Of a stretch of DNA of 64,000 nt, positions 1 through 8,700 are shown in pieces. Position numbers and translations under genes: made by a program. The stretch is from JADJPO01 sp046330955 (lineage in GTDB: Bacteria > Actinomycetota > Actinomycetes > Actinomycetales > Kineosporiaceae). The DNA lies in contig JAXLRT010000006.1 of the NCBI GenBank assembly GCA_046330955.1, positions 124,001-188,000 of the forward strand, written 5' to 3'. Position 1 is the stretch's first letter. Each line of letters begins with the position of its first letter. Under the pieces are notes generated by a model. The model searched no databases. It was not told the DNA's origin and saw only the letters and a list, made by a program, of their open reading frames with translations.

Positions 1-104
1 GGACCGTCGAGAACCACGTGCAGTCGGCGTTGCGCAAACTCCACCTGGCCAATCGGGTCGAGCTGACCCGCTACGTCATCGAACAGGGTCTCGACCAGGG
101 CTGA
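1..104 (+). CDS. LuxR-type helix-turn-helix regulator, C-terminal end only
   Basis: The reading frame starting at base 3 gives 33 residues ending TRYVIEQGLDQG before a TGA at 102-104. The stretch TVENHVQSALRKL followed by LANRVELTRYVI matches the recognition helix and final helix of the LuxR/GerE DNA-binding domain (family usual form: TVKNHVxxILxKLxxxxRxEA). It is probably the output domain of a NarL/FixJ-type response regulator or a stand-alone LuxR regulator; the receiver part, if any, lies outside the window. The strand and end are certain, the full identity is not. Confidence 0.8.
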   Translation, partial: TVENHVQSALRKLHLANRVELTRYVIEQGLDQG

Positions 105-438
105 TGTTCGCACGCCGGCTCGGGTCGTCGCCTCAGCCGGGCGCGAGGTGGCCCTGTCGGCTCCACTGACCCGAGCCGGTACCGACCGCTGGGCTCGGTC
201 GGCGTCGAGGACAGCCGAATCCACAGCCACAGCCACTCACGGTGATCTTCACACTGCCGAGGGTCGCCGTGGAGATCGCTGTGCGCGGATGTGGGGGCCA
301 GGAACGATGAGCGTGTAGAGACCGACGCAATGCAGCAAGGGCACGTTGTGTTCGCTTCTCTCGGGGGGATCCTCTGCCGCAGCGTGACCGGCAGGGTCGT
401 GAGTCCTCCTCCCCGCCACGTGCTCGTCGGGTGCGGAC

Positions 439-503
439 TGATCACCCTCAGGGGGCGGTGCATGCCCAGCGAGTGAGGGCAGACCACCCCCTCAACGGGA
501 TCT
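439..503. repeat. Palindromic intergenic element, copy 1
   Basis: An imperfect inverted repeat has arms at 439-459 (TGATCACCCTCAGGGGGCGGT) and 483-503, with about 15 of 21 pairs matching around a 23-base loop. It would form a GC-rich hairpin. A second, better-conserved copy starts 138 bases downstream; the loops share a GAGGGC block as well, so the two are homologous elements and not chance hairpins. Confidence 0.6.
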
Positions 504-576
504 TGAACGGCAGGCACACCGTCGCCGGCGATTCAACGGAAGCTGGATGGCCTCGGGGCGCACAGCCTCGCCCGAC

Positions 577-641
577 TGATCACTGTCGGGGGGCGGTTCG
601 CACCCATTCACCGAGGGCAATCCACCCCTTGATGGTGATCA
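577..641. repeat. Palindromic intergenic element, copy 2
   Basis: The inverted repeat has arms at 577-599 and 619-641. The outer seven bases TGATCAC/GTGATCA pair perfectly, followed by an imperfect run of G/C pairs. It shares order, arm length and the GAGGGC loop block with the element at 439-503. The function is unknown; a transcription terminator pair, a protein-binding site or a small dispersed repeat are all possible. Confidence 0.65.
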
Positions 642-758
642 CGGTGCGAGGTGGCCGGGTCCCGCCGGGGGTGCGCACCGCGTGATGCGCCCGTGGCGTA
701 GCCGAAACCCCTCCCCGCAGCGTGGCCGAAACACTCGAGATCGACCGGTTCGCACCTC

Positions 759-793
759 TTGTCATCGTACATATGTACGACTATGATATGGGT
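759..793 (+). promoter_or_regulatory. Promoter of the HNH gene with a LexA-like operator in the spacer
   Basis: A -35 box TTGTCA (759-764) is separated by 17 bases from a -10 box TATGAT (782-787). Sixteen of the 17 spacer bases form a perfect palindrome, TCGTACATATGTACGA (765-780). The actinobacterial SOS box is TCGAAC-N4-GTTCGA, so this differs by one symmetric change per half. The ATG at 794 follows the -10 box by 6 bases with no ribosome site, which suggests a leaderless message. Repression by LexA, or by a relative with shifted specificity, is inferred from the site and from known LexA control of mycobacterial 13E12 (DUF222/HNH) genes. Confidence 0.65.
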
Positions 794-2866
794 ATGACCG
801 CGCTCGACGTCCCCGCCGAGGGTTCACCGGATCCCGGTGAACCCGAACTGGTGGCCGCGCTGTGGCAGCGCATCGACCGGTTGCACGCCACCGTGGAGCG
901 GGTGGTCGCAGAGCGTGAGGCGGCGTGGGATCGGGTGGAGGAACTCACCGCCCGGTGTACCCGCATGGCGGCGCAGGTACCGCTCAGAGCGCCGGGCGTG
1001 CCGGACGGCGCCAGGCTCGCGACTGCCGAACTCGGCACCGACACCGACGTGCAGTTCGCCGACGTGCAGGCCGCCGACGTGCAGGCCGCCGACGTGCAGG
1101 CCGCCGAAAGGCAGGCCGCCGAAAGGCAGGCCGCCGAAAGGCAGGCCGCCGAGGGGCGGCCGATGCCGGGGTTGGCGGCGGCCTTGACCGGTGAGGCGGG
1201 GCCGGTACTGGCCGCGGCCGTGGCGGCGGCGGTGGGGAACCTGTCTGGGCTGAGCCGGACCGCTGCGGCGCTGGAGGCTGACGCGGTCGATGCGGTGGTG
1301 GACGTCGGCTGTGTCGCGGACCTGCCCGATGGCGTGCTGGTCGACCTGGCGGCTGCCGGTCAGCGGCTGGCGGCCTGGGGCACGTTGGCCTCGACGGTGG
1401 CGGCCGGGGAGTTGGCGCACCGATGGGAGAAGTACCCACCCGAGGACGGCGACCGCCTGCCGGGCACGGGCTCGCCGGGTATGGGACGGTCGCGGGATCT
1501 GGGGTTTCGCGCCGCGGCCGCCGAGATCGCCACCGGGTGCCTGCTCACCGAGCACACGGTCGCCGCTCGCATCGATGCGACCCGGGCGGTGCCGATCCGG
1601 TTGCCCCGGCTGTGGCACCTGGTGGCCACCGGGGTCGTCGACCTCGATCGGGCGCGGCTGATCCATGAGAAGACTCTCGCGCTGACCACCGACACCCTCA
1701 CCGGTCTCGAACCACAACTGGTGATCAAGGCGACCACGTTGACCATGCCCCAACTGCGGGTCTGGCTGGAACGGGCCATTGCCGCGGCCGACCCCCAGGC
1801 CTACGCTCGCCAGGCCCGCGAGGCCCACGACCATCGCGGAGTCTCGTTCCGGGCCGCAGGCCACGGCATGGGACGCATGGCCGTCACCGGGTCCCTGGCC
1901 GACATCGAGACCGCCCGGATCGTGGTGACCGCCCTGGCCGCCATGGCCCAGGACGACCCCGGCCACGAGCGCCTACCCGACGCCAAACGCGCCGACACCG
2001 TCCTCGACCTGATCGCCGCCGCCCTCGACCCCGACCCTGACCCCGACGGCATCCAGACCGACGACACCCAGGCCGCCGACAGCGAGGCCACCGGCGCCGA
2101 CGACGGCACCGGCACCGATGATCTCGCTCCCACGGGCGTGGCCGCTGGTACTGACGACGCAGCCACTGCTGAGGGCGCGGCCGATGAATCACTCGTCGAG
2201 GTCGAGCAGCAGAGTGCCGTCCCGCGGACGGGTGAGACCGCCCCCACGACCAGCCCACACGCGCCGCCGTGCCTGAACCGGGCGGCGATCGAGCGGTTCA
2301 CCGGCACCCGGGTCCACATCACCGTTCCGCTGTCGGTGATCCTGGGCGGCGACGGCCTCGGCGAGATCGGCAACGACGGCCCACTGCCCGCCGACCAGGT
2401 CCGTGACCTGCTCGCCGCCCTACAACGGATGGGAACCTCGGCGACCTGGCGATGCCTGATCACCGACGACGACCCCTACTCACCCACCCACGGCACCGTC
2501 CTGGGCATCGGCCGCGCGCCCCACGCGCTGGTCCGCACCGCCACCGGCCTGCTCCGCGAACTCGTCCAGGCCCGAGCCCGGTGCTGCACCTTCCCCGGAT
2601 GTCGCCGGCAAGCGATCGGCTGTCAGGTCGACCACCGCATCCCCCACCGCGACGGTGGAGCCACCTGCGAATGCAACCTGCACCCACTCTGCGCCCACCA
2701 CCACCGCCTACGAGAACGCGGCTTCACGCCCGAAGTGGTCATTCCTCGACCTCGCAGCGGGTCTTCCGGGTCGAGCGTGCGTGGCCGTGCCGGCCCGGTG
2801 ATCACCCGGTGGACCACCCCCACCGGACGCACCATCACCACCCACACCGAACACCCACCCTTCTAG
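794..2866 (+). CDS. DUF222 / HNH endonuclease family protein (13E12-repeat type)
   Basis: A protein of 690 residues with the two-part layout of the 13E12 family: an N-terminal DUF222 region (roughly residues 100-430), an acidic Ala/Asp/Thr-rich linker, and a C-terminal HNH nuclease domain. In the latter, paired cysteines C597-C598 and the CRRQ cysteine, then DHRIPH near residues 613-618 and the closing CAHHHRL, give the His and metal ligands expected of HNH nucleases. The physiological role of the family is unsettled; members are multicopy and sometimes SOS-induced. The start at 794 was chosen for its position 6 bases after a -10 box; 788 (ATG) and 722 (GTG) are in-frame alternatives, but 722 lies upstream of the promoter. 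Residues 89-118 are a five-residue tandem repeat. Confidence 0.88.
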   Translation: MTALDVPAEGSPDPGEPELVAALWQRIDRLHATVERVVAEREAAWDRVEELTARCTRMAAQVPLRAPGVPDGARLATAELGTDTDVQFADVQAADVQAADVQAAERQAAERQAAERQAAEGRPMPGLAAALTGEAGPVLAAAVAAAVGNLSGLSRTAAALEADAVDAVVDVGCVADLPDGVLVDLAAAGQRLAAWGTLASTVAAGELAHRWEKYPPEDGDRLPGTGSPGMGRSRDLGFRAAAAEIATGCLLTEHTVAARIDATRAVPIRLPRLWHLVATGVVDLDRARLIHEKTLALTTDTLTGLEPQLVIKATTLTMPQLRVWLERAIAAADPQAYARQAREAHDHRGVSFRAAGHGMGRMAVTGSLADIETARIVVTALAAMAQDDPGHERLPDAKRADTVLDLIAAALDPDPDPDGIQTDDTQAADSEATGADDGTGTDDLAPTGVAAGTDDAATAEGAADESLVEVEQQSAVPRTGETAPTTSPHAPPCLNRAAIERFTGTRVHITVPLSVILGGDGLGEIGNDGPLPADQVRDLLAALQRMGTSATWRCLITDDDPYSPTHGTVLGIGRAPHALVRTATGLLRELVQARARCCTFPGCRRQAIGCQVDHRIPHRDGGATCECNLHPLCAHHHRLRERGFTPEVVIPRPRSGSSGSSVRGRAGPVITRWTTPTGRTITTHTEHPPF
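1058..1147 (+). repeat. Six 15-base in-frame tandem repeats in the HNH gene
   Basis: Six head-to-tail 15-base units encode AADVQ-type (three) then AAERQ-type (three) pentapeptides. The last three units are identical, suggesting recent copy-number change by slippage. It lies before the DUF222 core, in a likely flexible or helical spacer. Confidence 0.9.
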
Positions 2867-3030
2867 CCGCGACGTGTCCTTCCCGCTGTGGCGCGTTCGA
2901 CTGCAACGCGTTCGACTGCGACGCGCGCGTACGAGCGACGTGGGCTTGGCGGGTAGGGGATGACAACCCTCAGCGCCGGTGAGTAGCCCTACTCATCCAC
3001 CGGGCGGCCGTGCGCCGCAGAGTGATCGTC

Positions 3031-5154
3031 ATGGACACCACCCCACGCGTCGACCCGCTCGTGCTCGGTCGGTTGGCCGAACACTGCGCCCAGCTCAGCC
3101 GCCAGCTCGATCTGGTGGCCGTCGATCTGCGGGGCATCGTGCGGACGCCGCCCGCGACCTCGCCGGTCCCCTCACCGCACCTGTCCGCACCGCACCTGTC
3201 CGCACCGCACCTGTCTGCACCGCACCTGTCTGCACCGCACCTGCCCGCACCACAGACGGCCTCACCTCGCCCGCCCTCGCCTCTTGTTGCCCCGTCGCCC
3301 GGCGGGGCTACCCCCGCAGCCGGCGGCGCGCCGTCCGCCTGGCCACCGCCATCGCCCATGGCCCGGCCGGTACCGATCCCTCCGCCCTTGCCGACGTCTC
3401 CGCCGTCACCGACGTCACCGACCTCACCGACCTCACCGACCTCCTCACCGACTCCCGCCCAGCCGATGCCGGGCACCCGCGTGCTGCGCCCCTCCGACCT
3501 GCCGCCACCGTCGTCCGGTGCCCAGGGCGCCGGTGATCCTGCCGCTGCGCGGCGCTCGGCTGACTGGTTCGGCTGGGGCCGTGAGGGTTTGATCAGCCGG
3601 CTGCTGGCCCTGGCCGGGGTCGGGGTGACCCTCATCGGGGTCGTGATGATGCTGGTACTCGCCGCCCAGGCCGGATTGCTGCAGCCCTGGGTGCGGGTGG
3701 CCGGCGGCGCCCTGCTGGCGGCTGCCCTGCTGGCCGCAGGAGCCCGCGTGGCGGGCCGGCCGGGCGGCCGGGTCGGCGGGGTGGCCCTCGCCGCCACGGG
3801 CCTGGCTGCGGCCTTCCTGGACGTGTTGGCGGTGACCGTCCTCTACCGCTGGGTCGGGGCGCCCGCGGGCCTGGCGCTGGCCGCGGTGGTGACGTGCGCC
3901 GGCATGCTGCTCGCGCTGCGCTGGACCTCCCAGGCCCTGGCCGTCATCGTCGTCGTCGCAGCGGCGTCCACCGCGCCGATGGTCTCGCCCCGACTGGACC
4001 TGCTGCTGGTGGGCTTCCTGGTGCTGCTCCAGGCCGGGGGCGCCGCCACCGAGACGTTGCGCCGCTGGCCGGTGCTGACCCTGGTGCGCACCGCTCCCGC
4101 ATCGCTGACCCTGGTGACCCTCGCCCTGGTCGAGGCCTCCAATGCGTCGCTGCGCTGGTCGGTGCTGGGCATCGCCGTCCTGGTGGCCCTGATCGGCCTG
4201 ACCAGCGGGGTGCTGGCCGACCGCGCCGGGGCGCATCCGGTGGCCACGGCAGCCTCGGTGGGCCTGGCCTCGCTGCCGGTGCTGGTGACGGGATTCCTCA
4301 CCGGTCCGGTGCGCTCCGGACTGGTGCCGCTCGCCGTGGCCGCCGCCTTCTGGTCGGTCTACCGCTGGCGCCGGGCCTCCAGCGTCCCGGTCGGCGCCCC
4401 GATCGACGCCGTGATCGCCGCGGTGGGCGCGATCTCGTTGCTGCAGGCGGCGATCGCCGTCCCGACCGACGACGTGGTGCTGGACGCCGCGCCCGTGCTG
4501 CTGATCGCCGTGGTGGGCGCAGCCATCTGCCTGCGGTCCACCTCCCGCGTGATGCTGTCGGTGACGGCCGGCTTCGCCGCGATCGGTCTGGGGCTGGTGC
4601 TGAGCGTGCTGCCGCCGTCCGAACTTGCCGACCGGCACTACGACCGGGCGGTGCTGGGCGCCGGGGCAGCGGTGGCCGGGGTGTTGTTGCTGGCCCTGGT
4701 CTGCCTGCTGCTGGCCACGGCGACCCGCAGGCGAACGCTGCAGAACGCTCCCGTGCTGGTCGCCGGCCTCGCCGTCCTCGGCGTTCTGGTGGGCCTGTAC
4801 GCGCTGACCATGACCTGCGTCGCCGCCCCGATCGCGATCTGGGGTCGGGGCTTCCATGTCGGGCACTTCCTGGCCACCACCGCCTGGGTGCTGGCCGGCA
4901 GCGCGATCCTGCTGCTCGGGCTGAACCGGCCCGCCGTGGTGCAGCCGTCGATGGCCTCCGGTCTGACCGTGCTCGCCGCCGCGACCGCCAAGTTGGTGTT
5001 CTTCGACCTGTCGGCCCTGAGCGGCTTCACCCGGGCGGCCACGTTCATGGTGGCGGGCGTGGTGCTGCTGGGCGCGGGGACCCGCTACGCCCGGGCGGTG
5101 GCCGAGGTGCTGGAGCGCACCCGATCCCGCGCCGATTCGGCGGATCGTGCCTGA
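3031..5154 (+). CDS. DUF2339-like multi-pass membrane protein
   Basis: A protein of about 707 residues. The first ~190 residues are soluble: a short helical start, then a long Pro/Ser/Thr-rich tract with pentapeptide repeats (SAPHL units, bases about 3170-3250) and a TSPTSPTS tract. From about residue 195 to the end it is almost wholly hydrophobic, with many Ala/Leu/Val-rich membrane helices, as in DUF2339 (predicted membrane protein) families. Function is unknown. An ATG at 3031 follows a CAGAGT -10-like box by 7 bases; a GTG at 3010 is the upstream alternative. The gene stands alone between the HNH gene and whiB. Confidence 0.7.
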   Translation: MDTTPRVDPLVLGRLAEHCAQLSRQLDLVAVDLRGIVRTPPATSPVPSPHLSAPHLSAPHLSAPHLSAPHLPAPQTASPRPPSPLVAPSPGGATPAAGGAPSAWPPPSPMARPVPIPPPLPTSPPSPTSPTSPTSPTSSPTPAQPMPGTRVLRPSDLPPPSSGAQGAGDPAAARRSADWFGWGREGLISRLLALAGVGVTLIGVVMMLVLAAQAGLLQPWVRVAGGALLAAALLAAGARVAGRPGGRVGGVALAATGLAAAFLDVLAVTVLYRWVGAPAGLALAAVVTCAGMLLALRWTSQALAVIVVVAAASTAPMVSPRLDLLLVGFLVLLQAGGAATETLRRWPVLTLVRTAPASLTLVTLALVEASNASLRWSVLGIAVLVALIGLTSGVLADRAGAHPVATAASVGLASLPVLVTGFLTGPVRSGLVPLAVAAAFWSVYRWRRASSVPVGAPIDAVIAAVGAISLLQAAIAVPTDDVVLDAAPVLLIAVVGAAICLRSTSRVMLSVTAGFAAIGLGLVLSVLPPSELADRHYDRAVLGAGAAVAGVLLLALVCLLLATATRRRTLQNAPVLVAGLAVLGVLVGLYALTMTCVAAPIAIWGRGFHVGHFLATTAWVLAGSAILLLGLNRPAVVQPSMASGLTVLAAATAKLVFFDLSALSGFTRAATFMVAGVVLLGAGTRYARAVAEVLERTRSRADSADRA

Positions 5155-5260
5155 TCAGCATGGTGGGCCGGTCGGGACGGGGCCGAGGCGACACGCCCGA
5201 ACACGCCCGAGCACGGCCGAGGCTGAAGGTCATCTCTTTACCCGAGTACCACCGAGCGGC

Positions 5261-5290
5261 TTGACGTCCTGGGTACGACACGCGTGTAAT
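5261..5290 (+). promoter_or_regulatory. Candidate promoter of whiB
   Basis: TTGACG (5261-5266) and TGTAAT (5285-5290) are separated by 18 bases and lie 140 bases before the chosen whiB start, leaving a long 5' leader. This matches the main vegetative sigma-factor consensus. The rest of 5155-5430 shows no gene. Confidence 0.4.
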
Positions 5291-5430
5291 TCCCTCAGTG
5301 TCATCCGGTCTCGGAAACTGAACGTGCCCGGGTGCATTAGTTGAGTAACATGCGAATTCGGGACACAGAGCGGGACATCATCCGGTCGGCGGGAAGCCGG
5401 GTGGTACCTGAGGGTCGAGGAGGGCACCAG

Positions 5431-5748
5431 GTGCACGAGCCGATGGCGATCACTCTCCAGATCGCCTCCGAGCCGGCTCTGCCGTTCGGTCACGGGGTGG
5501 ATCACAACGCGCAGGCAGCGTTTCCTCCGGAGCTGGAGTGGCAGGAACGGGCGCTGTGCGCCCAGACCGACCCCGAGGCGTTCTTCCCCGAGAAGGGCGG
5601 GTCGACGCGTGAAGCCAAGCGCGTGTGCCTGTCCTGCGAGGTGAGGCCCGAGTGCCTCGAGTACGCGCTGGCCAACGATGAGCGCTTCGGCATCTGGGGC
5701 GGTTTGTCGGAGCGCGAGCGGCGTCGGGTCAAGAAGCGCGCGGTCTGA
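5431..5748 (+). CDS. whiB: WhiB-family iron-sulfur regulator (WhiB/WhiB2 type)
   Basis: WhiB proteins carry an oxygen- and NO-sensitive [4Fe-4S] cluster and act with the primary sigma factor; the WhiB/WhiB2 group controls sporulation septation or cell division. The frame contains the four cluster cysteines as C-X22-C-X2-C-X5-C (ALC..., VCLSC, PEC), the turn GIWGG and the basic tail RERRRVKKRAV. The wording ECLEYALANDERFGIWGG is that of Streptomyces WhiB / mycobacterial WhiB2 (WhmD), and the gene sits in the same neighbourhood as those. The start is set at the GTG at 5431 because GAGGAGGG lies 6 bases before it (105 residues); TTG 5341, ATG 5350 and ATG 5443 are also in frame. Confidence 0.92.
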   Translation: MHEPMAITLQIASEPALPFGHGVDHNAQAAFPPELEWQERALCAQTDPEAFFPEKGGSTREAKRVCLSCEVRPECLEYALANDERFGIWGGLSERERRRVKKRAV

Positions 5749-5756
5749 TCGTCGCG

Positions 5757-8700
5757 ATGGCCATCGACACCGCGGCGGGAGCGGTGTCCGTCGGTCGGCG
5801 TTCGTCGCGGAGCGTATGGGGTCAAGCACGGGTAGTGACGATCCTGTCGGTGACCGGCACCGCCGGGCTCCCGCGCGTCCTCGATGCCCTGGCCGAGCAG
5901 ACCCGCGTGCCGGACTCGGTGGTGGCCGTCCTGGACGGCGCGCTGCCCGCCGTCGAGGCGCGTGAAGCGGCCGAGCTGCTCACCAGCCGGTCGATCCCGA
6001 TCGCCGACACCCCGGCCGTCGACCGTCGTTCCCGCGGCGGCGTCCGGGATCACGTCGCGGCGGCGCTGCTGGTCGACCGTCCGGACGACGCCGGCGCCGC
6101 GTCGTCCGAATCCGTCGGCACCGGCCCGCACGGCGAACTCGACGGCCCCGCCGATGCCCGCGGGCAATGGCTGTGGCTGCTGCGTTCCGATGCCGCACCG
6201 GCCCCGCATGCCCTGCAGCGGCTGCTGGCGGCCGTCGAGACCGCGCCGTCGGTGGCGGTCGCCGGCTGCAAGCAGGTCGAGTGGGACGACGACCAGCGGC
6301 TGCGCGACGTCGGCATCACCACCTCGCGCTGGGGCGCGGTGATCACCGGCCTGGACCGCGGCGAACTCGATCAGGGGCAACACGACCTGCGCAGCGACGT
6401 CCTGGCGGTCCGCACCGCGGGGATGCTGGTGCGCCGCGACGTCTGGACCGACCTGGGTGGCCCCGACCGGGCGCTCACCGGGGCCCGCGACGATCTCGAG
6501 TTCTGCCGTCGCGTGCACCTGAGCGGCCATCGAGTGGTCGTGGTGCCGAGCGCCGTCGTCGCGGCGGCGTCCGTGGCCCCCCGGTGCGGTTACCGCGACG
6601 ATCGGCGCGATGCCCTGCTGCTGCGCCTGGCCTGGACCCGCTGGTGGCTGCTGCCCGTCGCCCTGCTCTGGACGTTGCTGGCCGGCCCGGCGCGGGCCGT
6701 CGTCCGGCTGGTGCTGAAGCAACCCGCCGAGAGCCTCGACGAGCTGATCGCCACCTCCGAGGTGCTGGCCCGCCCCGCCCGCTGGATCGGAGCCCGCCGC
6801 CGGATCCGTTCGGCGCGAACGGTTCCCGCCGAGGCCGTGCGCACGCTCGGCGCGACGGTGCGGCTGCTGGCCCGCCAGCGCCGTGACGAGATCACCTCGT
6901 GGATCCGGCCCTCCGCGCGCTGGCGCGAGGCCCAGGCCGACGACCGGCCCGAGTACCGACCGGCGCGGTGGCGTCGGGCCACCCCGGGCGTGCTGGCGAG
7001 CCTGCCGGCCCTGATCGCCGGGCTCGTGGCCGGCCGTCACCTGATCACCGGTCGGGGCGCCCTCGCCGGGGCACACCTGGCCCCGATGCCGGACGGGATC
7101 GCCGAGCTGTGGCGCGCGGCCACCCAGAGCTGGCGACCCATCGGTCTCGGGTCGAGCGCCATCGCCGACCCGGCGGCGTCCCTGATCGCCGTGCTGGCCC
7201 TGCCGTTCGGTGACCCCGACCGCCTGATGCTCGTCCTGCTGGTGGCCGGCCCGGCGGCAGCAGCGGCGATCGCCTACGCCGTGACCGCCTCGGTGACCCG
7301 GTCACGGCCGACACGCCTGGTCGCGGCGCTGACCTGGTCGGCCGCACCACCGCTGCTGGCCGCCGTCGCCACCGGCCGTCCGACCGCCGTCGTGGTGCAC
7401 CTGCTGCTGCCGGTGTTCGCCCTGGCCTGCTGGCGCGCCCTGGTTGCCGGCTCACCGGCGGCGGCCGCCGCGGCCGGCGTCCTGATGACTGCCCTGATCG
7501 CCGCCGCCCCGGCCACCGCCACCCCGCTGCTGGTGCTGGTTCTCATGGCTGCAGCCGGCGCGGCCGTGCGGCTGGGCGCTCGACGGCTGCTGCTGGTCGC
7601 GCTCACGCTGCTGATCCCCGCCGTGCTGCTGCTGCCCTGGTGGGCCGCGGTGGCGCGGCGTCCGGGCCTGCTGCTGGCCGGGGACTCGGCCTGGGCGGCG
7701 GCGCCGTCCTCGCCGTGGTGGCACCTGCTGCTCCTGCCGGGATCGCCCAAGCAGCTGTTCACCATGGGTGGGCCGCTGGCCGACCGGATCGGCGGGGCCT
7801 ACCTGTCGCAGGCGGTCGGTCAGCCGCTGCCCCCGGTCGTGGGCGACCTGCCGTTGACCGTCGTGGGGGCGGTGGCGGTGGCCGTTGCGCTGGCCCTGCC
7901 GCTGTTCGTCCTGGCTGCGGCCGCCCTGTTCCGCCGGGGCGGTGCCGGCCCGGTCGCGGTGCTCGGCTGGGTGGTCGCCCTGATCGGCCTGGCGACCGCC
8001 CTGGTGGGCGAGCGGGTGCTGGTGGCCGGGTACCGGCTCTGGTCCGGGCCGGCGTTGTCGTTGGCCCTGCTCGGGCTGGTGGTCGCCCTGGTCGCCGTGC
8101 TGCCCCAGGTGGGGCTCCGGTTGCGTCGCGGGCGGCCCTGGCCTCGTCGGCTGCTGAGCCCGGTGCTGGCGATGCTGGCCGTGCCGGCGCTGCTCGCGCT
8201 GGCGGTGTTCGCCTCCTCTGACGCCCTCGCCGTGCACCGCAGCCGCACCGAGTTGCTGCCGGCCGTGGCAGCCGCCGAGGGCACCGGGCCGGGGGCGACC
8301 CGCACCCTGGTGCTCGCCGTGGACGGCGAGCGCATCCGGTGGTCGCTGTCCCGAGGCAGCGTGCAGCGCTGGGGTGACGACTCCGCCGACCGCCGGCTGG
8401 CCGGCTCGACCGGTACCACCGCCGATCGGGACGACGCGGTCGTCGTCCCGGTGATCTCGGGCCTGCTCTCGCCGGCGGCACGCGACCAGCGCGGCGCCCT
8501 CGCCGAGCTCGGCGTGGGCAGCGTGGCGCTGCTGGACCCGTTGGACGAGACCGCCGAACGTGCCCTGGACGCCGCCCCCGGCCTGGTGCGGGTCAACGCC
8601 GGGGCCGGCCGGGCCATGTGGCGCGTCGACCCGGCCGCGACCGAGCGGGCCAGCGCCCGCCCCTACCGGGTGCGGGTGATCGACCCGGACGGCGTGGTGC

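Larger units (their letters stand above)
105..758. other. Gene-free stretch with palindromic repeats
   Basis: About 650 bases separate the LuxR-type gene from the promoter of the HNH gene. Short open frames exist on both strands, but none has a plausible start with a ribosome site or resembles a known family. The only structure seen is a pair of related long inverted repeats at 439-503 and 577-641, described separately. Confidence 0.6.

Noticed and set aside
2893..2995. A 15-base direct repeat (GCGTTCGACTGCAAC type, 2893-2922) and the palindrome TGAGTAG-CC-CTACTCA (2980-2995) before the DUF2339 gene
   Set aside because: Only two repeat units and 7-base arms; could be an operator but too little evidence to call.
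3170..3440. CRISPR-like repeats near the start of the DUF2339 gene
   Set aside because: Units are directly adjacent, 15 bases and in frame, without unique spacers; they are protein-coding tandem repeats.
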